A DNA stretch of 64,000 bases. Source: Candidatus Colimorpha onthohippi (GTDB taxonomy: Bacteria > Bacteroidota > Bacteroidia > Bacteroidales > P3). The stretch's first letter is position 1; each line of letters starts with the position of its first letter. The position numbers were made by a program, and so were the translations under genes. The stretch spans positions 1 through 64,000 of the forward strand of contig JAGHVA010000052.1 of NCBI GenBank assembly GCA_018064565.1, given 5' to 3'. Below the pieces are notes generated by a model. The model was given only the letters and a program-made list of their open reading frames with translations, had not been told where the DNA came from and made no database searches. Below, piece by piece: positions 28,669 to 38,200 of this stretch.

Positions 28669-28756
28669 TCAAACCCTCAACCACCATTCCACAAGTCCAA
28701 CAAAATATTTGTAATGACCACACTGCCAACAGCAGTAATAATAATTTCACTCTCTA

Positions 28757-30634
28757 ATGCGATATTATCTCTCTATCATTTTAGTGCTATTTGCCGTTAC
28801 ATTCAGGTTATCGGCTCAGCACATTCAGGTGCAAGCGCCCTCCAATGTATATGAGGGGCAACAATTTACCGTCCATTTTGTGGTAGATGCGCGCGCAAAC
28901 AATTTTCGAGGACCTTCATTCAAAGGGCTCTCCGTTCAGAGTGGTCCCAACCAAAGCAGCAGCTCGAGTGTGAGCATTATCAACGGGAATGTCTCAAAAT
29001 CCGTAAGCAACACATTCACTTACTTGATATTAGCCGATCAGCCTGGCACCTTTACCATAGGATCTGCAAGTTGCACTGCCGAAGGGAAACAACTATCAAG
29101 CGAACCCTTTACCATTCACGTTGAGAAAGCCGACCCGCAACAGATAGCCCGACAACAGCAACAGCAACAAGCCCGACAACAGCAGCGGCGCAGCAGAGAT
29201 CCTTTCGCTGCTTTGTTTGGCGACCCATGGGACGACGGGCAAGCCGCTCAGCAACAACAGCAACAACAGCCTGTTTCACTTGACAGCAAAACACTTTTTG
29301 CACGGGCTTCCATCAGCAAAAATAACCTCTATCAAGGAGAGCAAGCCATCATAACCTACAAGATTTACACACAGGTGCCTATCAGTCAGTACCAGATAGA
29401 CAAATTACCAGGAAACAAAGGTTTTTGGGCTGAAGACCTCAGCGAGAATCAAATAATCAAACAATACGAGGAAACTATTGATGGCAAACGCTATCAGGTA
29501 GCCGAAATCAGACGCGGAGCTCTTTTTGCTCAAGAACACGGATCGCTTCGCATAGCTCCAATTGACCTCGACGTGCTGGCTATGGTGCAACGCCCCAGAC
29601 GAAGGACTGGGTCAATATTTGACTTTTTTGACGATGCGTTCTTCAACCCCGCACAAGCGGTCGAGAAACACTTGACCAGTAACGCCATCAATGTCAATGT
29701 CAAGCCACTACCCGATGCTCCTGAAGGCTATAATGGAGCGGTCGGATCATTTCAAGCATCGGCAGAGACCAACACACAACAAGTCAAGGCTGGCGAGGCT
29801 ATTACCTACAAACTCACCATCAAAGGTAGCGGCAACTTGGTACTCATTACCGAGCCATCCATCAACTTCTCAAGTGCCTTTGAGGTGTACGACCCTCAGG
29901 TAAAAGACAATATCACCCATTCTGATGCAGGGATAAGTGGCAGCCGCACCTACGAATGGATTATCATACCCCAAAGCGAGGGCGAATATGAGATACCAGC
30001 GTTCAACTTTTCCTATTTCGACCCCAAAACAGGCAAATATGTATCGCAACTGCTGCCTGCCATACCTATCAAAGTAGAGAAAGGCGATCCGAATGCGATG
30101 CACAACATGAGTTCATCCAAAAACAATGTATCGCTAATTGGGAATGACATCAATTATATCAAGACTGGAGCATGCTCTTGGAGCAAGCTTGACGAAACAA
30201 CGCCTATCTGGTTTTGGATTTCGCTGGCAGCCATCATCGTAACTACCATTAGCGTTGTTGTTGGCGGACGCAAACATCAAGAAGATTTAAAAGATATAGC
30301 TGGCATGCGCCAGAAACGTGCCACCCGCGAGGCTCGCAAACGCCTAAAAAAGGCAGCTTCATTTTTGTCAGATGGCAATGACAATCGTTTTTACGAAGAG
30401 ATATACAAAGCCATCTGGGGCTGTCTTGCCGACCACTACAAGATTCCGCTATCCTCGCTGTCGTCAGACACTGTACGCGAGAGTATGGCATGCCACCAAG
30501 TACCCGCCGAGAAGCAAGAGAGTGTAATACAGACGCTTGCTAATGTTGACTATGCCCGATTCGCCCCCGGCGACAGCACCAGCCGAAAACAGCAGACCTA
30601 CGATGAGGCACTCTCGCTAATCAGCGCCATATAA
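28757..30634 (+). CDS. batD: BatD, oxygen-tolerance membrane protein
   Basis: This 625-residue protein has a signal peptide (ending RLSAQ), repeated Ig-like beta domains typical of BatD (VYEGQQFTVHFVVDA; LYQGEQAIITYKIYTQ; VKAGEAITYKLTIKGSGNL), one membrane segment near 480-500, and a cytosolic helical tail (ARKRLKKAASFLSDG...FYEEIYKAIWGCLADHYKI). Two Gln-rich tracts interrupt the first linker (about 133-175). BatD is thought to link periplasmic and cytosolic parts of the Bat system. It lies between batC and batE in the usual order. Confidence 0.9.
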   Translation: MRYYLSIILVLFAVTFRLSAQHIQVQAPSNVYEGQQFTVHFVVDARANNFRGPSFKGLSVQSGPNQSSSSSVSIINGNVSKSVSNTFTYLILADQPGTFTIGSASCTAEGKQLSSEPFTIHVEKADPQQIARQQQQQQARQQQRRSRDPFAALFGDPWDDGQAAQQQQQQQPVSLDSKTLFARASISKNNLYQGEQAIITYKIYTQVPISQYQIDKLPGNKGFWAEDLSENQIIKQYEETIDGKRYQVAEIRRGALFAQEHGSLRIAPIDLDVLAMVQRPRRRTGSIFDFFDDAFFNPAQAVEKHLTSNAINVNVKPLPDAPEGYNGAVGSFQASAETNTQQVKAGEAITYKLTIKGSGNLVLITEPSINFSSAFEVYDPQVKDNITHSDAGISGSRTYEWIIIPQSEGEYEIPAFNFSYFDPKTGKYVSQLLPAIPIKVEKGDPNAMHNMSSSKNNVSLIGNDINYIKTGACSWSKLDETTPIWFWISLAAIIVTTISVVVGGRKHQEDLKDIAGMRQKRATREARKRLKKAASFLSDGNDNRFYEEIYKAIWGCLADHYKIPLSSLSSDTVRESMACHQVPAEKQESVIQTLANVDYARFAPGDSTSRKQQTYDEALSLISAI

Positions 30635-30670
30635 ACATAATCACCCGTCAGACGATTCAACACCAATACC

Positions 30671-31432
30671 ATGCAATCCATATTCAAGACACTTATATGT
30701 TGCTCTTTGCTGGTTATGTCTTTCCAGTGGACAAATGGTCAGAACGACATCAAGCAACAAGCCGACAAAGCTTATCAATCCGCCAACTATTCGCAAGCGG
30801 CATCGCTTTATAGTCAACTCATCAACGAGGGCTACCATACACACGAGTTGTATTATAATCTGGGATGCGCCTATTTCCGCATGGACAAGTTAGGTCTGTC
30901 CATCCTAAATTTTGAACGCGCATTGCTTCTAAAACCTGCCGACCGCGACACCCGTGCCAACTTGATATTTGCCAATAGCCGCACACAAGACCAGATTACC
31001 CCCTTGCCGCAATTTTTCTTAACTCGCTGGTGGAACCAACTGGTAGGTGCATTTACCCCTCATACATGGCTATGGATAATGCTGGTAGTAGCATTGCTGC
31101 TGGGAACAGCAATCGCCATCTTCATGCTTAGCATCGAAACTCGTACCCGTCGCATCATGTTGGGTATCTGTAGCCTAACAGCCATCATAGCCATCATTAC
31201 AGCCGTATGCACCATTCAATCCAACCAGCGGTTCCATGCACACAACAGCGCTATCGTCACGTCAAACACCGTAACCGTAAAAAGCGCTCCCGAGACCAAC
31301 AGCACCGACCGACTTGTACTGCACGAAGGCACTAAAGTGACTATCGATGAGGCGGTAGGCAGTTGGTACCGTATCGGTATTGCCGATGGCAACAACGGAT
31401 GGGTAAACAGCTCCGAAATCACACGAATATAA
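30671..31432 (+). CDS. batE: BatE, TPR plus SH3-like protein
   Basis: This 253-residue protein has a signal peptide (ending QWTNGQ), TPR units (ADKAYQSANYSQAASLYSQL; ELYYNLGCAYFRMDKLGLS), two membrane segments at about 130-150 and 160-180, and a C-terminal bacterial SH3-like domain from about 196 (VTVKSAPETNSTDRLVL...GWVNSSEI). This TPR-TM-SH3 plan is that of BatE. It ends 14 bp before the RseC-like gene. Confidence 0.87.
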   Translation: MQSIFKTLICCSLLVMSFQWTNGQNDIKQQADKAYQSANYSQAASLYSQLINEGYHTHELYYNLGCAYFRMDKLGLSILNFERALLLKPADRDTRANLIFANSRTQDQITPLPQFFLTRWWNQLVGAFTPHTWLWIMLVVALLLGTAIAIFMLSIETRTRRIMLGICSLTAIIAIITAVCTIQSNQRFHAHNSAIVTSNTVTVKSAPETNSTDRLVLHEGTKVTIDEAVGSWYRIGIADGNNGWVNSSEITRI

Positions 31433-31446
31433 CTGTCGGCAGACTG

Positions 31447-31857
31447 ATGAACCACAGCGGAACAGTTGTTGCAGTAGCGCCTTGGCAAGTAAGTGTCGCG
31501 ATTATCGTGGAGAGTGCCTGCGCACAATGCCATGCCCATGGAGCTTGCGGATTTGCCGAGAGCACATCGCGAACTATGGCTATCAAGACCAATGACTGGG
31601 AGCGCTATAAGGTAGGCGACACCGTTATGGTGAGCATCAACCCCAAAAACGGTACAACAGCTGTGGCATACGCCTACATAATACCCGCTGCGCTGATGCT
31701 TATCGTATTCTTCTGCACAAACCCTTATTGGGGCGATTTATGGAGTACATTGCTAACCATTTTGACCTTGATTCTATATTGGTCAATACTCCGCATTTTT
31801 AGGAAGCACACGCAACGCAAATTCACCTTCTCAATCTCAAAAATTGAGACCTCATAA
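31447..31857 (+). CDS. RseC/MucC-family membrane protein
   Basis: From the ATG at 31447 this encodes 136 residues; a longer frame begins inside batE and is rejected. It has the RseC cysteine cluster (C25, C28 and C34 in SACAQCHAHGACG), a small beta domain (VGDTVMVSINPKNG) and two membrane segments near 76-92 and 96-114. RseC proteins accompany Rnf complexes or SoxR-reducing systems and are thought to be redox-linked. In many Bacteroidota the gene precedes rnfB, but no rnf genes follow here. It is instead the last gene of the Bat operon. Confidence 0.82.
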   Translation: MNHSGTVVAVAPWQVSVAIIVESACAQCHAHGACGFAESTSRTMAIKTNDWERYKVGDTVMVSINPKNGTTAVAYAYIIPAALMLIVFFCTNPYWGDLWSTLLTILTLILYWSILRIFRKHTQRKFTFSISKIETS

Positions 31858-31933
31858 CACTACCAGTTCGCTCCCCAAACAACCAACTGCTAAAAAACTA
31901 TCCACTTAAAGAATTATTATTCTTTTTTTTTCG

Positions 31934-31941
31934 TATCTTTG
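31934..31941 (+). promoter_or_regulatory. -7 promoter box for the caspase-like gene
   Basis: TATCTTTG in CGTATCTTTGCAAG matches the Bacteroidota -7 consensus. The ATG at 31977 follows 36 bases downstream. The -33 region is A/T-rich without a clear TTTG. Confidence 0.65.
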
Positions 31942-31976
31942 CAAGCCGTAATACATCTTAAAGCACCCTTACAATT

Positions 31977-33722
31977 ATGAAAAAATACCTATGCGATACA
32001 CTGCGTTCCGTTTCCGGTAAGCCAACAAATAACGGTTGTTACAAAACAACAAGCATTTTTGCCAAACTGATGCTCGTGGCTCTTATGATAATTCCATGTG
32101 TCGCAATAGCTCAAAACGAAAGCGAAAATGCCGTAAACAGCAAATACCACGATGACATTGTAGCGTATTTGCGTCAGGATTTGCAAAAAAAGGAAAAGCA
32201 ATTTTCCAAACAAGCGGAACGGATTTTAGTGAATCTGCCCAACAACCAAAAGCTTTATGACGAAACTTTTGTTAAGGTAAAGCTGGACGTTGACGAAGGA
32301 GTCAAAGAGGATGGGACTCCCGAAATGAATTTGGTGTATAGCATCTCTTACAATTGCAAACATATTGAAGGAGTTACCGACGACTACCCTTCTGGAACAT
32401 ACAATTGGAATCAGTCTAACTCATGTAGAGCAATCTGTATGCTCACCAAAAACTTTGTAGAGGGAGCAGGCAAAGAGTTTTTCCCAAGCAACTCAACGCT
32501 TACGCTACGTATCCAATCCACAACCGACAAAGTTGAAATCACACACATACCTTACAACGGCGAATACGGAGACTTCCGCTATTGCCCTGTAACATTCAAC
32601 GGAGAGAACGTGCGTATTAGCGTTGACCAAGCCAACGGCATCAACAACAACGCACAACTTGCATATATCCGTACCCAATCGGTAAAGCGGTATATCGAAG
32701 ACAACATACCGTCCATCAAGCGCGAGAGCAATCAGTACGAATTTGTCACCATCAACCACGACCTCGAAGGCGGACAATACCGCCGCAGCAGTATTGAGAT
32801 TGTGGTTCACGGCTATTTCGACAAGAAAGCCAAAGAGATGATTGACAAACTCACACAAGACGATTACGTTGACTTTAATATCCCGAGTGTCGAACCCAAC
32901 AGCAACTTCAACACATTCGCACTGATTATCGCCAACGAAGACTACCCTTCTCCGTTGCCATCAGTTCCGTTTGCCACCAACGATGGCAATATCCTTTACA
33001 AGTATTGCCTCCAAACACTTGGCATTCCAGAACGACATGTAAAGTTGATTCCCAACGCAAGCAAAGAGCAAGTCCGCCACGATGCCATTCGATGGGTTAA
33101 AGATGTAAACACCGCTCTCAATGGGCAAGCCAATATCATCGTTTACTATGCTGGCCACGGCACTACCGATGCCGACTACAAGCCCTACCTGATTCCTTGC
33201 GATGTCAACCTCGAGAAAATCAAATCGCTGAACGGAAAGAAAGGAGTTGTTGGCACCGACCCTATACAGCTGTCCAAAAGTGAGACCAAAAACCTGTTAA
33301 GCCAATGTATTGCTGTTGATACCCTTTGCGGCTGGTTCAACAAAGTAGCTACCAAGAGTATCACCTTTATCTTTGACGCAAGTTTTAACGGCACCCAACG
33401 CAATGGCAACCCGCTGTTCAGCAACAAGATATCAGCCAAGAAAATCAAGCCGCTCCGCGTGCGCAACGACATCTTGATATTCTCATCGTCCGAATATAAC
33501 AAGACCTCATTTGCCTACGACGACCAGCACCATGGGTTCTTCACCTACTTTATTCTCAAAGAATTGAAACGCACCGTAGGCGACATCTCTTTCAAAGAAC
33601 TTTTTGACAATGTCACAAAAATGCTCAGCTACGAGTCGTCGCTTCAAGGCAAACTACAGCAGCCCACTATCGTTCCTGGTGGAAAACTCAAAGATACCTG
33701 GGAGGGGCAACGGCTTAAATAA
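31977..33722 (+). CDS. secreted caspase-fold protein with Ser in place of the catalytic Cys
   Basis: This 581-residue protein has an N-terminal hydrophobic signal (about 26-46, ending IAQ), about 260 residues of unrecognised beta-rich sequence, and a C-terminal peptidase C14-like domain starting near residue 300 (FNTFALIIANEDYPSPLPSV). The catalytic His394 is present in YYAGHGT. At the place where the family has DACxSG, this protein has FDASFNG, with Ser469 encoded by AGT. One base (A for T) separates it from a Cys codon. The rest of the domain is intact (FSSSEYNKTSFAYD, HHGFFTYFILKEL). It may be an inactive pseudocaspase or use Ser as nucleophile. It has its own promoter. Confidence 0.82.
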   Translation: MKKYLCDTLRSVSGKPTNNGCYKTTSIFAKLMLVALMIIPCVAIAQNESENAVNSKYHDDIVAYLRQDLQKKEKQFSKQAERILVNLPNNQKLYDETFVKVKLDVDEGVKEDGTPEMNLVYSISYNCKHIEGVTDDYPSGTYNWNQSNSCRAICMLTKNFVEGAGKEFFPSNSTLTLRIQSTTDKVEITHIPYNGEYGDFRYCPVTFNGENVRISVDQANGINNNAQLAYIRTQSVKRYIEDNIPSIKRESNQYEFVTINHDLEGGQYRRSSIEIVVHGYFDKKAKEMIDKLTQDDYVDFNIPSVEPNSNFNTFALIIANEDYPSPLPSVPFATNDGNILYKYCLQTLGIPERHVKLIPNASKEQVRHDAIRWVKDVNTALNGQANIIVYYAGHGTTDADYKPYLIPCDVNLEKIKSLNGKKGVVGTDPIQLSKSETKNLLSQCIAVDTLCGWFNKVATKSITFIFDASFNGTQRNGNPLFSNKISAKKIKPLRVRNDILIFSSSEYNKTSFAYDDQHHGFFTYFILKELKRTVGDISFKELFDNVTKMLSYESSLQGKLQQPTIVPGGKLKDTWEGQRLK

Positions 33723-33868
33723 GACTGCACATCTACAACAACTTGAGATTACCTCGGACTGCTCGACTACGGTCGCTGCGGCGGTCGTTCAGTAAGGCTG
33801 GTATGCGACTAAGCACGCTGCCGCATCACGAAGCGTGTTCTGGCACGTATGAGTAGTCGTACCCAGTA

Positions 33869-33902
33869 TTTCCTTGAGTCGTACGTCAGCGTTTCCTTGA
33901 GT
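33869..33902. repeat. short direct repeat in the gap before the RM locus
   Basis: TTTCCTTGAGT occurs at 33869-33879 and 33892-33902 with a 23-bp period, inside a 195-bp gene-free gap (33723-33917) between convergent genes. The gap also holds a GC-rich stretch (GCTCGACTACGGTCGCTGC) of REP-like appearance. Confidence 0.4.
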
Positions 33903-33917
33903 AGATGACGTTATAAC

Positions 33918-35204
33918 TTAGTCTTTCAGACATGCCAATGGGATAAACTTAACCCCGTCAGGACGAGTGTATGCCATACTGCCTCCTGTCATGACAATGA
34001 GCAGGTCGGGCTCACGTAGCGGGACTTGCTTCTCATCCTCGTTAAGTTCTTGTATTAGTCGTTTTAGGTGTAATAGGTGTGCCGCACCATCATTAACCTC
34101 GCGACTGCCAAGTTTACATTCAATAAGTGCGTAACGGCCATCCGAAAGATGCAGAACAAGATCGGCTTCAAGTCCATATCTATCACGATAGTACGATATA
34201 TGACTATCAAAATCGGCTGTATATGCTCGAAGATCTCTGACACACATTTGCTCAAAGATAAAACCGAAAGTCTTAAGCTGTAACTCCAAAGACTCGGCAC
34301 TTTGTCCTAATGCAGCCACTGCTATCGAAGGATCGGTAAAGCATCGCTTAGGTGTACTTCGTATAGCAGCCTTGCTACGAATAGCAGGACACCAAGCATC
34401 AATATCCTGTATGACGAAGAGTTTCTCAAGGGCTGCCACATAGTCATCGAAGGTGTCTATAGACAGTGAAATGTCACCAGATGCTGTTACATCCGTAAGA
34501 AGGCTTGTCTTCTTGGCCAATGTGCTGATATTTCTGGCATACGATTTCAATAATTGCTTAGCAATCTTTGGATTTCTCTGTCGGCCATCAACTGCAGAAA
34601 TGTCATTATCACATACACTGTTAACATAGTCTTTTGCAATCATCATGCTTGCCTTCTCATCCATCTGTAAAGTAACAGGCCATCCACCACGACATGCCAC
34701 ACGAATCAATTTAGGAATATCAAGCTTACTCGTTGCTCCGTTTATGTCATAAGAAGGATTATAGAACAATTCACGGATAGACACATTGCCTGAAGAATCT
34801 TTTGATTCCCAGAGGCTCATAGGGTACATTTTCATTCGTGTAATACGACCAGTGCCAGTATGGCGAATCGTTGTCTTATCAACCGTATTACTACCCGTTA
34901 ATATATATTGTCCAGGAAGACCACCGCAATTATCTACTGCAATTCTTACTGCATCCCATATCTTTGGAGCATCTTGCCACTCGTCAATGAGACGAGGTTT
35001 CTCTCCTTTTAGTAAAAGGGAAGGCATGGTAGCCGCTGTCTCAAGATACTCATCTGCCTTATCTGGATCCTACATCTGGATGACACTTTTTGCATGCTGC
35101 ATAGCCGTAGTTGTCTTACCTGTCCATTTAGGGCCTTCGACAAGTATTGCTCCGAATGCTTCCAATCTCTCTTGAAGCAATCTTTCTCGTACAGTTGGTC
35201 GCAA
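33918..35204 (-). pseudogene. DUF4143-type AAA ATPase, interrupted by one nonsense codon
   Basis: Translated from a TTG at 35204, the frame reads an N-terminal Walker A (GPKWTGKTT at about residues 24-32) and continues to VIQM, then a TAG at 35070-35072 (codon 45), and then resumes in the same frame with DPDKADEYLETAATM and the rest of the family (LIDEWQDAPKIWDAVR, YILTGSN, a DUF4143 region, ALIECKLGS). A CAG to TAG change would explain it. The intact downstream part alone would begin at an internal ATG and lack Walker A, so the ATPase is probably dead unless the stop is read through. It begins one base after the hsdR stop. DUF4143 ATPases are common in Bacteroidota genomes and their role is unclear. 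Confidence 0.8.
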
Positions 35205-35205
35205 G

Positions 35206-38200
35206 TTATTCTTTCAAAGGCAATGGCTCGTCAGCAACCTTATATATTTCGTATTCCTCTTCAACCGTATAAAGCCCGCTTGTCGTTGGCGAAGGGATAG
35301 GATTGGCATCTCTGTAATCAATATCCTCGTTTTCCTTGAAATTCTCCACCTGCTCCATCACGTCTTTGAACACTTCGGAAGTGTATTGCGGTGGGTAGCC
35401 GTTCTTGACAAGGCAGATTTTGATTTTATATTTTAAATCGTCGCGAACCCGCTGGTTGTTGAGCCAATCGGCAAAGGCGGATTTTGCGTCGATGATTTCC
35501 CTGACCTTGCGGGCGAGACTCTTGCACTTGTCGTTGACGACGATGCCGTCAACAATCTTATCCTCGCCATACTCGAAGTTGTTCGTGTCCCGTAGGTGAA
35601 TAAGGATGTCATAGAAAGCCTTTTCCTCGAAGGTGAGCCCCAATTTGCGGAAACTCTCTCTGTCGGCCTGCATCGCCTTGAGAATGTTCAGGGCCTGCTC
35701 GGTGGCATTCTTGATGATGCTTTCCGCTGTCGTTTCCTGGGTTTCGCCCGCCTCCTCTTCCGACAGGAATTTTCGCCTATCGTGATAAATCTGGATGGTG
35801 TTTTCCAGCATCTCCTGGAATTTTTTCGAGGCTACCTGATTTACCTTGCCATATTCCGTTATTTGCTTGCGGAGTAGTTTGATAAGCATTTCCAACTTTG
35901 TGGCTGGCATCTTGATGTCTTCAAGCCTTTCCGTAAACTCTGGGCCGAAGATGTCCATCTCTTCGCCCTCTTCGAGGATACTCTCCACTTTGTTGTATTT
36001 CAAGGCCTCTTCCACCATCTTCGCCACCCGTCTGTTCATGGTGTCGGTATCCGGAGCGTCGGTCCCGTTCATCTTATACACCATGCCGGCAATGGCCATG
36101 AAGCATTGCGCCAATGCCGACTCCTCTTCGCCGAGTTCGCCCGAAGGCTGGCAGAGGTCGTAGGCCTTTCGCATCCGCTTCACGTATTGTAGGAAATAGG
36201 TTTTGAACGATACCTTCTTGGTCTTCTTCCCATCATCGCTGACGGAGTTGAGACTCGTGTTTGACGGCTGGACGGACTCTACCGCATCGACCGCCATTTC
36301 GCTTTCCGCCATGGCCTCCGCGCCGTCCTTGCCGACAGGGGTGAAACTCTCGTTCGACGAGAAGACGAACTCCGCGGCCTTGGCCAGCAGCGTGTATCTT
36401 GTTGCTGGGTCGGTCTCTGGGTTTAGGAACGGCTTTAGGTCGTAATTCACGAACAGGGTCTTCAGTATCTCTAAATGCTCTCGGAAGATGAGTGTGGCCT
36501 GCTCGATGTCGTCTTTGGTCAGCGCGACGGAGTTGTCGCCGCCATACATCTTGCGGGCTTCTATCATCTGGTCGCGAATGCCGATATAATCGACAATCAG
36601 CCCATACTCCTTGCCTGGGTATTTCCGGTTGGTGCGGCTGATGGTCTGTATCAGCGAATGCTTCTGCAACGGCTTGTCGTTGTACATGTAGGTGAGGCAT
36701 TCCACGTCGAACCCCGTTATCCACATATCCACCACTATGACTATCCGGAAGTTGGAGTGCACCTGCTTGAAGGCGGCGTCCAACGCTTCCGTCCGCTTGT
36801 CGTTCCTTACTCCTCCAAGGTAGTTGTACATCCTTTCCTCGTCGTTGCTCCCCACGCTGGCCACCATCGCTATGGTGGGCATCTCTTTCAGCCTGCGAAG
36901 TTCCTCGGACGAGACATTGGCGCCCGCTGGCGTTTTCCGCTCGACGAACCATTCAGGGTAATGCGCCTTGAACTTCATCAGCAGGTCGTAGGCTATCTTC
37001 CTGTTGGAGCATACTATCATGGCTTTCTGCACACGGTCGGGGTCGTTGGCTACGGACGAGACATAGTGGTCGTGTATGTCAACGGCAAGTTTTTCGAGAC
37101 GGTCCGACTCGCCAAGGATGACCTCCAGCGAACTCATGGCCTTCTTGCTCCGTGTGATGTCTTCCTTTGTCGACCCCTCGTCGGCGCATTTGGCATAATA
37201 GGCCTCAATCTCCTTGGCTTTCTCCTGGTTCAGCAGCACCTTGGCTATGCGTGGATGGTACTTGATGGGCACGGTTATGTTGTCGGCTACGGCCTGGTCC
37301 ATGGTGTAGCGGTCTATCTCGTCACCAAAGGTCTGGTAGGTCTCCGCTATGGGCGTTCCCGTAAAGCCCACGAAGGTGGCGTTGGGCAAGGCCTCACGCA
37401 GCACCTTCGCGTAAGGCTTGGAAATCATGGCCCGCATGTTCTCGTCGGCGTCCTCGCTGAACTGGATGCGTCGGGAGCCTTCAATCTGCGTGCGGTGCGC
37501 CTCGTCGCTGAAACAGATGATGTTGCTGCGGTTGTTGATAAGACCTATCGGGTCGTCCTTGCGGTCGCAGAATTTCTGTATGGTGCAGATGAAGAAACCG
37601 CCGCTGTCGCGAAGCGAGAGTTCCCGACGCAGTGCTTTTCGGCTCGGCACCACCGACACCTCGCCCAGCCCCAGAAACTCTGTGCTCTTGGTAAAGAGTT
37701 TCGCCCCTTGCGATTGTAAGTCGTCGCGGTCCACAATCATCAGTATTGTCGGTGAGCCAATCTCCGCCGCGCAACGCAGCGAGAGCTGACGGGCAAGGAA
37801 TGCCATGGTATAGGTCTTGCCGCAGCCAGTGGCGCCGAAGTAGGTGCCACCCTTGCCGCTACGTGTCTTCACTGATTTGACGACACTCTCCCTGAGCAGT
37901 CGTGTGGCGAAAAACTGCGGATAGCGGCACACAATCTCCCTCTCGTCGCTGTCAAAGTCCGTGTCCTGGAAATAGACATAGTCCCTGAAAATCTCCAAGA
38001 ATCTTTCCGGACGATAGACTCCCTTCACCATCGCCGCCAACTCATCGAAAGGCAAGGTGCCGCACTTGTCGCCATTCTCCACGCGCCGCCAGGCGTAGAA
38101 GTGCTCGTAGGGGGTGCGGACCGTCCCCAAGCGGGTCTTGACGCCGTCGCTGATGCAGGCCAGTGGGCAGTAGTGCAGCAGTCCCGGAATGTCGCGCCAG

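Noticed and set aside
36475..37719. A 414-codon open frame on the plus strand
   Set aside because: It is antisense to the conserved helicase part of hsdR and encodes no recognisable domain; GC-rich codons produce the open frame.
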